DNA from: Limimaricola litoreus | GTDB lineage: Bacteria; Pseudomonadota; Alphaproteobacteria; Rhodobacterales; Rhodobacteraceae | Assembly (NCBI RefSeq): GCF_024159025.1 | Contig: NZ_JAMYXC010000129.1 | Span: forward strand, 1-64,000 | Direction: 5' to 3' | Length of the DNA stretch: 64,000 nt | Shown: one piece after another, positions 50,190 through 58,624 of the stretch | Numbering within the stretch: the first letter of the stretch is position 1 | How the letters are laid out: every line of letters begins with the position of its first letter | The notes under the pieces: model-generated | What the model was told of the DNA's origin: nothing | Database searches by the model: none | Seen by the model: only the letters and a program-made list of their open reading frames with translations | Made by a program: the position numbers and the translations under genes

Positions 50190-50659
50190 GGGCCATTCTG
50201 AAACTTGGCGCTCAACCAAAGCGCTATCAGCAGCAGGCCCACGCCGCCGACCACGAAAACATCCGCCATGTTGAAGGCGGGCCAATGCGTGGATCTGACG
50301 TAGAAATCGAGGAAGTCCGTCACACCCCGAAACCGGATGCGGTCCATAACGTTGCCGAGCGCGCCACCGATAATCGCACCATAGGCGATAGCCTCAACCG
50401 GGTTGGCAGTGCGCACCCACATGACCGTCAACCAGCCGCAGATAGCGAGGGCCAACGCCGCAAGGCTCCACCATGGCGCTCCACCAAATAGTCCGAATGT
50501 CACGCCATCGTTGCGCAGGTAGATGAGATTGAATCCGGGAAAGACCGGAATTCCGGCGCTCAAATCCGCCGCATTGGCGACGACAATTGCTTTTGCCACC
50601 TGATCGACAATAAAAGCAGTTCCAGCCGCAATGAAACCTGGGAAAAGGGACTGTTTCAT
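50186..50659 (-). CDS. lspA: Prolipoprotein signal peptidase II
   Basis: 157 aa from ATG 50659. Four membrane helices and the catalytic aspartates in GGALGNVMDRIRFRGVTDFL (NxxDR) and HWPAFNMADVFVVGGVGLLL (FNxAD). It cleaves lipoprotein signal peptides. LspA copies are known from lead/cadmium/zinc resistance operons (PbrB/PbrC type), which fits the ZIP, CDF and MerR genes nearby. Starts about 5 bp after the ZIP stop. Confidence 0.93.
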   Translation of the reverse strand: MKQSLFPGFIAAGTAFIVDQVAKAIVVANAADLSAGIPVFPGFNLIYLRNDGVTFGLFGGAPWWSLAALALAICGWLTVMWVRTANPVEAIAYGAIIGGALGNVMDRIRFRGVTDFLDFYVRSTHWPAFNMADVFVVGGVGLLLIALWLSAKFQNGP

Positions 50660-50663
50660 CTCA

Positions 50664-51446
50664 TCATCCCAGCCATACATCGAGGAACAACATGATCACG
50701 AGGCCGACCGCAAGACCGAAAGTCGCCCTGTTTTGATGGCCGGAACGGTGGGTCTCCGGAATGATTTCGTGACTGATGACGTAGAGCATCGCCCCGGCAG
50801 CGAAGGCGAGGCCCCAAGGCAACAGCGGCTGCGAGATGCTGATGATGCCAGCGCCAAGAAGCCCGCCTACCGGCTCGACAAGACCTGTCAGTGCGGCAAT
50901 CCCCCACGCGCGGCGCCTAGAATATCCTTCACCAAGCAATGAGACCGCTACGGCGAGACCCTCGGGAGCGTTTTGTAGCCCTATGCCGATCGCAAGCGGC
51001 AAGCCGCCAGAGAAACCGTCAGCGCCGAACCCGACACCAACGGCAAGACCTTCGGGAAAATTGTGGATCGTGATCGCGAAAATGAAGAGCCAGACACGGC
51101 GCAGCGAAGCAGCGTCGGGACCTTCCCGCCCCGTCTTGAAATGTTCATGCGGCAGCCTTTCGTTCATCAGAGCGACCGCGCCCATGCCAAGCAGGATCGC
51201 AACACAAACGATGGCCGCGGGGAGTGCACCGTTGTCGAACTGTCCTTCGGCTGCGTCGAGAGCCGGGATGATCAGCGAGAAGAACGAGGCTGCGAGCATG
51301 ACACCTGCGGCGAAGCCAAGCAGAAGATCGCGCGTGGCTCGGGAGGGGATGCGCCCAAAGAGAACGGGGACCGCCCCGACGGCTGTCAGCGATCCGGCGG
51401 CCAGGCTTCCAAGAAAGCCGAGGGCTATTGGGAAGGAACTTTCCAT
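50664..51446 (-). CDS. ZIP-family divalent metal transporter
   Basis: 260 aa with about eight membrane helices. The metal-path motif is FAITIHNFPEGLAVGVGFGA (H-N-x-P-E-G) in helix IV and GIGLQNAPEGLAVAVSLLGE in helix V. A His-containing loop (LPHEHFKTG) lies before it. GufA/ZIP-type proteins move Zn2+ or other divalent ions into the cytosol; an import gene in an otherwise resistance-type cluster is notable. Confidence 0.9.
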   Translation of the reverse strand: MESSFPIALGFLGSLAAGSLTAVGAVPVLFGRIPSRATRDLLLGFAAGVMLAASFFSLIIPALDAAEGQFDNGALPAAIVCVAILLGMGAVALMNERLPHEHFKTGREGPDAASLRRVWLFIFAITIHNFPEGLAVGVGFGADGFSGGLPLAIGIGLQNAPEGLAVAVSLLGEGYSRRRAWGIAALTGLVEPVGGLLGAGIISISQPLLPWGLAFAAGAMLYVISHEIIPETHRSGHQNRATFGLAVGLVIMLFLDVWLG

Positions 51447-51468
51447 GCGCTGAGGTCTCGTCGATACG

Positions 51469-51927
51469 TCAGTCAGAGGCCGAGTAACTGCTAAAGACCT
51501 CGGTCGACCCGTCGCCGCGGATCAGGAACACGTCATAGGCCTCGCGATCGTCTTCCGGTCCCATGCCGGGCGAGCCATAGGGCATCCCTGGCACCGCCAG
51601 CCCCACTGCATCCGGGCGCTCGTCCAACAGGCGCTGGATGTCGGACGCCGGTACGTGGCCTTCGATCACGTAACCGTCGACCAAAGCCGTATGGCAGGAC
51701 ACCATGCGCTGCGGCACGCCATTGTCGACTTTGAAACGTACGAGAAGTCCCCCGAACATGTCCTCGCCCTTCGGCGCAAAGCCGTTTTCCTCAAGGTGCT
51801 TCATCCAGGACAGGCAACACCCGCAGCCGCTGGTTTTGCGGACATCGATCGGGATCGCCTCGGCGAAAGCTTGTGCCGCAGGCAGCAAAGCGAACGCGAC
51901 CGCAAGGGCGGGAGCTAGTCGTTTCAT
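51469..51927 (-). CDS. DUF411-family periplasmic metal-binding protein (second copy)
   Basis: 152 aa from ATG 51927 with signal peptide (AVAFALLPAAQAFAEA). VRKTSGCGCCLSWMKHLEEN carries the C-x-C-C site; MVSCHTALVDGYVIEGHVPA and LAVPGMPYGSPGMGPEDDRE complete the family pattern. Paralog of 41093-41584. Related to copper resistance. Confidence 0.9.
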   Translation of the reverse strand: MKRLAPALAVAFALLPAAQAFAEAIPIDVRKTSGCGCCLSWMKHLEENGFAPKGEDMFGGLLVRFKVDNGVPQRMVSCHTALVDGYVIEGHVPASDIQRLLDERPDAVGLAVPGMPYGSPGMGPEDDREAYDVFLIRGDGSTEVFSSYSASD

Positions 51928-51989
51928 AGAATAAAGCCTTTCGAGTTGTTGTTTGCACAAGTTCGCTGGTGAGACGTTCAGCCAAGAGC

Positions 51990-53025
51990 GGGCGCGCCTC
52001 ACTCGGTCGCTCAAGTGCGGTCGTGTCGTCTGTCTCACGCTCGGCCGCCTCTGTAACCCGGTCGCCTGAAAGCGGGTCGGTGGGACGACCGTCCATGAAC
52101 ACTTCATAAGGCAGGTTGGGCCGGTTGCAGTTGCGGTCGCATCAACGCGACCGATCACATGGCCGGCCATCACGCGCTGCCCTTGTTCGTGATCGTCCGG
52201 CACCTCGCAGGGATGGGCAGGGCTTGTAAGCGCGTCGAAGCCATGCGCCATCCCAACCACCCGACCATACCCACCGCGACGGCCGATGAAGCGTTCCTGT
52301 CTTGCGCCTCGTGCCAAAGGAACCGCAGCAACTCGCCGCCGGAGAGTTCGCTTCGAAAATCCTCGTACCGCCCAGCATTCGCGCCAAGTCGCCCGAGAAG
52401 CGTGCAGGGGGGCTTGCCTTGTCAAGCGTATCGAGAGCAGAACTTTCGATCACTGCCTCGCTTGCGAAAATTACCATCTCGGGGTCTGGCCCCAATACGC
52501 CGATGACAAGATCCCTACCCAGGATCGTTTCGATCTGCACCCCGTCGTCGACGGCCAGTTCCACGCGCCTTGGGTTCCCCTCCGCTTTTGAGATCACGGC
52601 GACCGCATGCCATGGGCGCAGTCGGCGGGGATCATATTCCACACCAAGTGCCAGGGCGATCTCTGCGCGGGCAGGTGCAGGAATGCCAGCGTCCGCTAGG
52701 ACCACATCCAGTATCTCGCCCGACGCGATCTCATGCGTCCAAACGATTAAAGGCAGCTCTATCTCGGGCAACGAGGTTTCGGCGAAGGCAGGCTGCAATA
52801 GAGTGATAGGTCGAATTGGGCACCCCCCATCGGCTTGTGGTGCTTTAGGCAGCGTCACAACGTGGTCGACAAGTTGCGGTACCGAGAGCGGATCGGGGGT
52901 CCAAAGCGTTGTTTCGGCAATTGCTGGGGCATCGGTTCTTTCGACAGAACTCCAGAGATGGCGATGGTAGTCACCGAACATGCGCCTGCGACCGCCACGG
53001 TCCTCAAAACAGCTCGCTTCTTCAT
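51990..53025 (-). pseudogene. M23-family peptidase gene broken by frameshifts
   Basis: The natural start is ATG 53025 (MKKRAVLRTVAVAGAC), which overlaps the stop of the Sco gene (ATGA), but the frame shifts near 52980 and again further on. Segments include LPLIVWTHEIASGEILDVVL and LALGVEYDPRRLRPWHAVAV (LysM/OapA-like region), then RRGGYGRVVGMAHGFDALTS, RVMAGHVIGRVDATATATGP and, in yet another frame, FMDGRPTDPL, matching the M23 catalytic end (G-x-x-G-x-TG-x-ATGPHLHYEV). The conserved H-x-H is destroyed. Inactive remnant of an envelope endopeptidase. Confidence 0.68.
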
Positions 53026-53648
53026 GTTGCCCCCTCTACGTCCTCTGGCAGTGCGCGCCGGATCTTCGGCACTGCGAATTCTCGTGGCTCGTGATAGTCG
53101 ATCATGGTGACGTGCTCACCCTCGGCATCGAACAGGAACACGCTTGCCGTATGGTTCATTGTGTAACCCCCGCCCTTGGTTGGGACGCGCTCGTATAAGG
53201 CACGAAATCCTTCTGCAGCGCGGGCAATTTGGTCTTCCGGCCCCGTCCAGCCGCGGATGGCCGGATGAAAATAGCCGACGTATTCGGCCATGGCCTCGAC
53301 CGTGTCCCGCTCCGGATCGACCGTGATGAAGGCCACGTTCATCTGCGCGGCCGCGTCTCCGAGATCGTCAAGCCAGCCGGAGATATCCGACAGAGTCGTT
53401 GGGCAGACGTCTGGACAGTAGGTGAACCCGAAGAACACCATGGTCGGGCGGCCGATCAGGGTGTCTGGGCCCACTTCATTGCCTTCATGATCGGTCAGAC
53501 GGAAGTCCATTGCCGACAGGGCTAGGGGCCGTTGGCCAGCTGGTTTCGAGGCACCGGGTCCGTCCACGCGCCACCATCCGACACCAAGCATCAGTCCGAG
53601 AGCGCCTGCACCCGCTGCACCGTATCGAAGCAAATGCCGACGCTGCAT
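53022..53648 (-). CDS. Sco1/SenC-family copper chaperone (second)
   Basis: 208 aa with a Tat/anchor-like start (MQRRHLLRYGAAGAGALGLM). The Sco domain has FFGFTYCPDVCPTTLSDISG, FITVDPERDTVEAMAEYVGY and the His part YTMNHTASVFLFDAEGEHV. Its start overlaps the stop of the PCuAC gene, an arrangement known for copper delivery to cytochrome oxidase. Confidence 0.92.
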   Translation of the reverse strand: MQRRHLLRYGAAGAGALGLMLGVGWWRVDGPGASKPAGQRPLALSAMDFRLTDHEGNEVGPDTLIGRPTMVFFGFTYCPDVCPTTLSDISGWLDDLGDAAAQMNVAFITVDPERDTVEAMAEYVGYFHPAIRGWTGPEDQIARAAEGFRALYERVPTKGGGYTMNHTASVFLFDAEGEHVTMIDYHEPREFAVPKIRRALPEDVEGAT

Positions 53649-54115
53649 CAGCCCTCCGGCCCGCGCGCGGCAATGTCCAGGATCGGGACGTCGACAGTCA
53701 CTTCGTCGCCGTCCGAGAAGGTCAGTGTCAGCGGGAAAGTCTCGCCTTCGGTCATCGGGTTGTGCAAGTTCATCAGCATGACGTGTAGCCCGCCTGGCTC
53801 CAATGCTAGGCTTTCGCCCGCTTCAATCGTGATCTCTCCAGCAGGCGTCATTGAACTTACGCCATCGGCATTGCTTTTCGTCTCATGGATTTCGGGCATC
53901 ATGGCCAAAGGTGTTGTAAGCCCGGTCAACGTGACCGCGTCTTCCCCCGTGTTGCGCACGATCATATAGGCGGCACCCGGACGGCTCGCGCCGATGGAGG
54001 CGCGGGACCACGCGTTCTCGACATTCACATCTTCCGAGCCGGAAATTGCCGGGGCCGACAAGCCCGCGAGCACAAAAATAACGGCCAATCCTTTGACGTA
54101 TGGTCGCTTTTTCAT
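53648..54115 (-). CDS. PCuAC-type periplasmic copper chaperone
   Basis: 155 aa from ATG 54115 with signal peptide (VKGLAVIFVLAGLSAPAISG). The copper-binding H-x10-M-x21-H-x-M pattern is visible in AMMPEIHETKSNADGVSSM and LEPGGLHVMLMNLHNPMTEG. PCuAC carries Cu(I) in the periplasm and works with Sco, encoded immediately downstream. Confidence 0.92.
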   Translation of the reverse strand: MKKRPYVKGLAVIFVLAGLSAPAISGSEDVNVENAWSRASIGASRPGAAYMIVRNTGEDAVTLTGLTTPLAMMPEIHETKSNADGVSSMTPAGEITIEAGESLALEPGGLHVMLMNLHNPMTEGETFPLTLTFSDGDEVTVDVPILDIAARGPEG

Positions 54116-54143
54116 GACAATTCTTCCTGTATCTGTCCGCGCA

Positions 54144-54803
54144 TCAACTTTGGCTGGCCGCAACTTCCGCAGCCACCAGTCGCCGCAGTTCGGCCTCACC
54201 GAACGGGTCTAGCGGCTTGGCGTTCACGAAGAACGTGGGCGTTTGCCGCACGCCAACCGTTTCGACATCAGCGCGGTCATGGTTGAGCACTGCCACGACA
54301 CCGGGGGCCAGCATTTGTGTCCGGGCTGCTTCGACATCCAGACCTCCGCTTGCAGCAATCTCAAGGATCAAGCCAGGTGCAGGGGTCCCATGGGATGCCC
54401 ACCGGGGCTGCTCTCGCAAGACCGCTTCGAGCACCGGTTCGAACACGTCCTGCATCCGCGCAGCTTCGAGCACACGGATCGCTTCCACCGAAGCTTCACC
54501 GTGAAAAGGCGTGTATCGGATCACGACACGCACCGCATCTCCGTGTTCAGCCATGATATCCTTGACTACGGGATGGAACGCGCGGCAGGCCTCGCAAGCT
54601 GGATCGAAGAATTCGACGATCGTGACCGGCGCGGTCTCGGGTCCGAGGATCGGGGAATAGGGCCGGATCAGCACGTCGTTCACCTCAGGTGCGAGGGGTC
54701 CTGCCTCGGCCACGGGTTGGGGGCGGGTGGCATACCAGGCCGCGCCGCCGAAGCCTGCGGCACCAATGCCGAGAACGGACAAAAGGAGGCCGCGTCGATT
54801 CAT
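54144..54803 (-). CDS. DsbA-family thiol oxidoreductase
   Basis: 219 aa with Tat-like/anchor N-terminus (MNRRGLLLSVLGIGAAGFGG). Thioredoxin fold with VTIVEFFDPACEACRAFHPV (C-E-A-C) and cis-Pro region VGVRQTPTFFVNAKPL. It oxidises or isomerises periplasmic cysteines. Its start overlaps the stop of a DsbB-like gene, so the pair forms a dedicated disulfide system. Confidence 0.9.
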   Translation of the reverse strand: MNRRGLLLSVLGIGAAGFGGAAWYATRPQPVAEAGPLAPEVNDVLIRPYSPILGPETAPVTIVEFFDPACEACRAFHPVVKDIMAEHGDAVRVVIRYTPFHGEASVEAIRVLEAARMQDVFEPVLEAVLREQPRWASHGTPAPGLILEIAASGGLDVEAARTQMLAPGVVAVLNHDRADVETVGVRQTPTFFVNAKPLDPFGEAELRRLVAAEVAASQS

Positions 54804-55222
54804 GTTTGCTTTTCCTTGAGTGAAAGAGCTGACAGCAGCCCGATTAGCGCAAAGGCGACAAGCGCCATCAGTGGAATCGGTATGCCGAAGAGCAGCTGGT
54901 TATCGTCGGTGCAAGAGGGGCCGGTCGCCATGCAAGGCTGGATACGCTCGGGGATCAGGCCGACATAGAGGCCCATATGCCAAAACGCGAAGGCGGCACC
55001 ACCCAAGGCCAACGCGACTCCGTATCGGCCCACGCGCGGGTCCTGCCACCACAATCCGAGCCCCAGAACGATGGCCAAGGGGAACATGAAGGCTCGTTGG
55101 AACCAGCAGAGCACGCAAGGCGCTTGTCCGAGCACTTCGCCGACAAAGAGCACGGCGAGAGATGAGGTGAACGCAATGATCCACGCCAGGCCAAGAGCCG
55201 TTTCTCCGGAAAGTCGGGTCAT
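54800..55222 (-). CDS. DsbB-family disulfide bond formation protein
   Basis: 140 aa with four membrane helices. The first periplasmic Cys pair is APCVLCWFQRAFMFPLAIV and the second pair is in IQPCMATGPSC. It reoxidises the DsbA-like protein encoded downstream using quinone. It follows a Sco gene by 5 bp in the same operon. Confidence 0.9.
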   Translation of the reverse strand: MTRLSGETALGLAWIIAFTSSLAVLFVGEVLGQAPCVLCWFQRAFMFPLAIVLGLGLWWQDPRVGRYGVALALGGAAFAFWHMGLYVGLIPERIQPCMATGPSCTDDNQLLFGIPIPLMALVAFALIGLLSALSLKEKQT

Positions 55223-55227
55223 GGCGA

Positions 55228-55830
55228 TCAGATCCTCTTTCTCAGATCGGCAAGGATCTCTTCGGCCGGGGTGCCGTAGGACCAGGAGTCGACAAAGCCC
55301 GCCTGTGGATCAAAAAGGAACAGGTGAGATGTATGCCCCATTGTATAACCATCCGGCGCGCTGGCTTCCTCGATCCGCTCGAAATAAATTGGAAAGGTCT
55401 CGGCTGTCTCTGCGATCTGCTTTGATGTGCCTGTGAGCCCGATAATGCCCGAGTCAAAGCGCGGAACGAAGTCGGCGAGAGCCATTGGAGTATCCCGCTC
55501 GGGATCAATCGATATGAAGATCGGTTGCACTTTTTCGGCATCCTCGCCCAGGCCATCCACGACGGCAGCTACTTCCGCGAGCGTCGTCGGACAGACATCG
55601 GGACAGTTGGCAAACCCGAAGAACACCAACATCCAGCGCCCCGCGAAATCCTCCTCGGTACGGATCATGCCTTGGTGATCAGTCAGCTCGAACTCCGCGA
55701 CAAACGCTGGATCGTCAGTGTTCTGGGCGCGGTCGGCGCGGTAGTCCCACCACAGCAACAGCCAGATGAAAGCGAACACAGCCACGCCCGCTAAGACCCA
55801 TAATACCCGCCGAAGACCTGAAAGCTTCAC
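55228..55830 (-). CDS. Sco1/SenC-family copper chaperone (third), first gene of operon
   Basis: 200 aa with one membrane anchor (VLWVLAGVAVFAFIWLLLWW). FFGFANCPDVCPTTLAEVAA, ISIDPERDTPMALADFVPRF and YTMGHTSHLFLFDPQAGFVD are the Sco motifs. It leads the Sco-dsbB-dsbA-PCuAC-Sco operon and is preceded by a MerR-type promoter, so metal stress probably induces it. Confidence 0.92.
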   Translation of the reverse strand: MKLSGLRRVLWVLAGVAVFAFIWLLLWWDYRADRAQNTDDPAFVAEFELTDHQGMIRTEEDFAGRWMLVFFGFANCPDVCPTTLAEVAAVVDGLGEDAEKVQPIFISIDPERDTPMALADFVPRFDSGIIGLTGTSKQIAETAETFPIYFERIEEASAPDGYTMGHTSHLFLFDPQAGFVDSWSYGTPAEEILADLRKRI

Positions 55831-55866
55831 GTCGCTCCGCCCATTGTCGATTCTAACTTTGCTGCG

Positions 55867-55897
55867 TGTTTAGCTCCTCTAGTCACTGTAGGTTCAA
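55867..55897 (-). promoter_or_regulatory. MerR-type promoter (19-bp spacer) for the Sco operon
   Basis: On the minus strand, TTGAAC (55897-55892) and TAAACA (55872-55867) are separated by exactly 19 bp, CTACAGTGACTAGAGGAGC, containing a CTACAGTNACTAGAG-like dyad. An overlong spacer with a central dyad is the mark of MerR-activated promoters. Confidence 0.78.
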
Positions 55898-55937
55898 GGG
55901 ATATTTCACCGGAACTTGTGCGGCATAGCGCTTAACT

Positions 55938-55952
55938 CTACACACACTGTAG
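55938..55952. promoter_or_regulatory. Dyad upstream of merR
   Basis: CTACA-CACAC-TGTAG precedes the regulator start by 20 bp and shares half-sites with the two MerR-type promoters at 55867 and 56734, suggesting autoregulation. Confidence 0.55.
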
Positions 55953-55971
55953 GTAAGGCGGAGAGGTGGAT

Positions 55972-56400
55972 ATGCTGACGATCGGTTATCTGGCGAAGAA
56001 GACGGGCACGAAGGTGCAGACCATCCGCTATTACGAGCAGATCGGCCTGATGCCCGAACCGGGGCGGACCGATGGTGGACAGCGCCGCTATGGAAATGCC
56101 GAGCTCGACCGCCTGTCTTTCATCCGTCATGCCCGGCAGCTTGGCTTCTCGCTCGATGCGATCCGTGAACTGCTCGACCTCAGTGATCATCCCGCCCGGT
56201 CCTGCGAGGAGGCGGATGCCATTGCCCGGCGCCAGCTCAAGCAGGTCGAGCAGCGCATGGCGCGGCTCGAGGTGCTGCGGCTGGAGCTGGAACGCATGAT
56301 CGAGGAATGCAGCGGCGGGCGAGCGGCGGATTGCCGCGTGCTCGAGGTGCTGCGCGATCACTCGGAATGCCTGACGGACCACGAGGGCATCGGCACTTGA
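55972..56400 (+). CDS. MerR-family metal-responsive regulator
   Basis: 142 aa from ATG 55972 (a GTG at 55966 adds two residues); ribosome site GGAG. The HTH is [20 protein letters not shown] followed by [18 protein letters not shown] dimerisation helix follows, and the metal-binding region has [29 protein letters not shown] and SECLTDH. This Cys pattern fits Zn/Cd/Pb-type (ZntR/CadR/PbrR) better than CueR. Divergent from the Sco operon; it probably controls both directions and the CDF gene. Confidence 0.88.
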   Translation: MLTIGYLAKKTGTKVQTIRYYEQIGLMPEPGRTDGGQRRYGNAELDRLSFIRHARQLGFSLDAIRELLDLSDHPARSCEEADAIARRQLKQVEQRMARLEVLRLELERMIEECSGGRAADCRVLEVLRDHSECLTDHEGIGT

Positions 56401-56723
56401 ACGCCGTCATCGCCTATCCGCTGGCCGCGATCGCCGAGATCGCGGGATGCTTTGCCGTCTGGGCTTGGTGGCGGCTTGGCGCCTCGCCGCTTTGGCTCTT
56501 ACCCGGCATGGTTTCATTGGCACTGTTCGGATGGCTACTCGCGCAGGTCGAAACGTCCACGGCGGGGCGTGCCTTTGCGGCCTATGGCGGTGTCTACATC
56601 GCCGCCTCGGTGCTCTGGATGTGGCTGGCCGAAGGGCATCGTCCCGATCGGTGGGATCTCGTCGGGACGATGGTGAGCCTGACGGGCGCAATGATCATTC
56701 TCGCGGCGCCACGCGGCACGTGA
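56397..56723 (+). CDS. YnfA/UPF0060-family small membrane protein
   Basis: 108 aa; TTG start at 56397 overlapping the merR stop (TTGA). Four membrane helices with the family sequence [40 protein letters not shown] and [22 protein letters not shown]0060 proteins resemble small multidrug-resistance exporters; specific role unknown. Co-transcribed with merR. Confidence 0.88.
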   Translation: MNAVIAYPLAAIAEIAGCFAVWAWWRLGASPLWLLPGMVSLALFGWLLAQVETSTAGRAFAAYGGVYIAASVLWMWLAEGHRPDRWDLVGTMVSLTGAMIILAAPRGT

Positions 56724-56733
56724 GCGGAAACGC

Positions 56734-56764
56734 TTGAAGTTACAGTCACTGTAGGGACTATCTC
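56734..56764 (+). promoter_or_regulatory. MerR-type promoter (19-bp spacer) for the transglutaminase-CDF genes
   Basis: TTGAAG (56734-56739) and TATCTC (56759-56764) flank the 19-bp spacer TTACAGTCACTGTAGGGAC, which holds the dyad TACAGT-CACTGTA. It lies 28 bp before the start at 56793. Confidence 0.75.
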
Positions 56765-56792
56765 TCTTCCCGACGATTCGTGGAGAGAGTTC

Positions 56793-57566
56793 GTGCAAAC
56801 TTCCCCCTGCCTGACGGCAACCACCCCGATGTTGGATTTCAAGGTGCCAGCCATCGCCGCCCTGATCGAGACGCGGGGCTGGTCACGTTTGCCGCGAGCC
56901 GATCGGATCGGCGCCATCTACGATTTCGTGCGCGACGACATTCCCTTTGGCTACAACCGGGCGGATGACATCTCGGCCAGCGACGTGCTGCGGGACGGCT
57001 ATGGTCAGTGCAACACCAAGGCCACCCTGTTGATGGCGCTCCTGCGCGGCGTGGGGGTGCCATGCAGGCTGCACGGGTTCACGATACACAAGGCGCTTCA
57101 GCGCGGCGTGGTGCCGGAGGCGGCCTATCCGTGGGCTCCGGCGGAAATACTGCATTCCTGGGTCGAGGTCGAACTGGATGGTGACTGGCTGAACCTCGAA
57201 GGGTTCATTCTCGACAGCCCATATCTTCAGGCGATCCAAGCCGCTTTCCCGGACCGGGAAAGCCTGTGCGGTTATGGTGTCGGCACGGATCGCCTTGACG
57301 CGCCGCAGGTCGGGTGGACCGGTGAGGATACCTACATCCAGAAGACCGGGATTGCCCGTGATCTCGGAACCTTCGCTTCACCCGACGATTTTCTCGAGAA
57401 CCGAAAACAGGCGATCAGTCGCTTCAAGGAGCAGCTGTATCGCCATGCGATCCGCCATTGGATGAACGCGCGGGTGCGCAAGATCCGGAATGGTGATGTC
57501 CCTCCGGTGCCTGGACTGGGTGCCCGGAGGAAAGGTCTACCGAAGGAGCATGGACATGCCGCATGA
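56793..57566 (+). CDS. Transglutaminase-like cysteine protease-fold protein
   Basis: 257 aa from GTG 56793 (an ATG at 56829 is possible). The catalytic triad region is visible: Cys in VLRDGYGQCNTKATLLMALL, His in PAEILHSWVEVELDGDWLNL and Asp in the following strand (ILDSPYLQ). No signal peptide, so it seems cytosolic. It overlaps the CDF gene by 11 bp and shares its MerR-type promoter, an unusual partnership. Substrate unknown. Confidence 0.8.
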   Translation: MQTSPCLTATTPMLDFKVPAIAALIETRGWSRLPRADRIGAIYDFVRDDIPFGYNRADDISASDVLRDGYGQCNTKATLLMALLRGVGVPCRLHGFTIHKALQRGVVPEAAYPWAPAEILHSWVEVELDGDWLNLEGFILDSPYLQAIQAAFPDRESLCGYGVGTDRLDAPQVGWTGEDTYIQKTGIARDLGTFASPDDFLENRKQAISRFKEQLYRHAIRHWMNARVRKIRNGDVPPVPGLGARRKGLPKEHGHAA

Positions 57567-58470
57567 CCACAGCCACGCGCATCTCGATCCCGAATCCGGG
57601 GATAGGCGTGTTTCCATAGCGATATGGGCCAATGCTCTGCTGACCGTGGCGCAGATCGTCGGCGGCATATTCGCCGGCAGTCTCGCGCTGATCGCGGATG
57701 CGCTGCACAACTTCTCGGACATGGCCTCGCTCGTCATCGCCTTCGTCGCCCGCAAGATCGCGCGTCGGCCCGCGGATTCGACGATGACCTTCGGCTATGG
57801 GCGGATCGAGATCGTGGCCGCCCTCATCAACTACACGACGCTCATTCTCGTCGGCTTCTACCTGATCTACGAAGGCGGCATGCGAATGATCGATCCACCC
57901 GAGGTGCGCGGCTGGACGGTCGTCATCCTTGGCGGGATCGCTTTGGTCATCGATGCGCTGACCGCGGGCCTTACCTATTCGATGCAGAAGGGCAGCGTGA
58001 ACATCCGGGCACTGTTTCTGCACAATCTTTCGGATGCGCTCGCCTCCGTGGCTGTCATCATCGGTGGCACGCTGATTCTCCTATACGACCTGCGCTGGGT
58101 CGACCCCGCCATCACCATCGGGATCGCGTTCTATATCCTTTACTTGGCACTGACCGAAATTAGCGGGCCGATCCGGACCCTGATGCTCGGCAGTCCGCCT
58201 GATATCGACAGTGACGCCGTCGTTCAGGCAATGCGGGACGCCGATGGCGTTCGGGATGTCCACCATGTGCATCTTTGGCAAATGCAGGAGCATGAGGTCG
58301 CTCTCGATTGCCACGTGGTGCTGGACGATCAGGGCTGGGCGCGCATCGAGAGCGTGAAAGCCGACATCAAGTCCCGATTGAAGGACGGCTTCGGTATCGC
58401 CCATTCAAGTCTGGAGTTCGAGCACGAAGGAAATGCCCACCAGAACGCCGAGTTGTATGGGCACGGGTAG
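57556..58470 (+). CDS. Cation diffusion facilitator (CDF) metal exporter
   Basis: 304 aa from ATG 57556, seven bases after AGGAG; an ATG at 57550 is too close to the site. His-rich start (MPHDHSHAHLD), six membrane helices, metal site motifs ALIADALHNFSDMASLVIAF (HxxxD) and ALFLHNLSDALASVAVIIGG (HxxxD). The cytosolic C-terminal domain has VHHVHLWQMQEHEVALDCHV. CzcD/ZitB-like proton-driven Zn/Cd/Co export. MerR-type promoter control. Confidence 0.93.
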   Translation: MPHDHSHAHLDPESGDRRVSIAIWANALLTVAQIVGGIFAGSLALIADALHNFSDMASLVIAFVARKIARRPADSTMTFGYGRIEIVAALINYTTLILVGFYLIYEGGMRMIDPPEVRGWTVVILGGIALVIDALTAGLTYSMQKGSVNIRALFLHNLSDALASVAVIIGGTLILLYDLRWVDPAITIGIAFYILYLALTEISGPIRTLMLGSPPDIDSDAVVQAMRDADGVRDVHHVHLWQMQEHEVALDCHVVLDDQGWARIESVKADIKSRLKDGFGIAHSSLEFEHEGNAHQNAELYGHG

Positions 58471-58624
58471 GCGAAGTCGGCCTGCCCTCGAAATGGGCCG
58501 ACCAACTGCTGGTCGACCCGATGCTTCGGATTCCAGAGACGCGCCTTTCAAGCGGCCTTGCCGCCGACCTGCTTGGCAAAGCAGTCCTCGTGGCCGCAAC
58601 ATTATCGCGGCATGAACCACGTCA

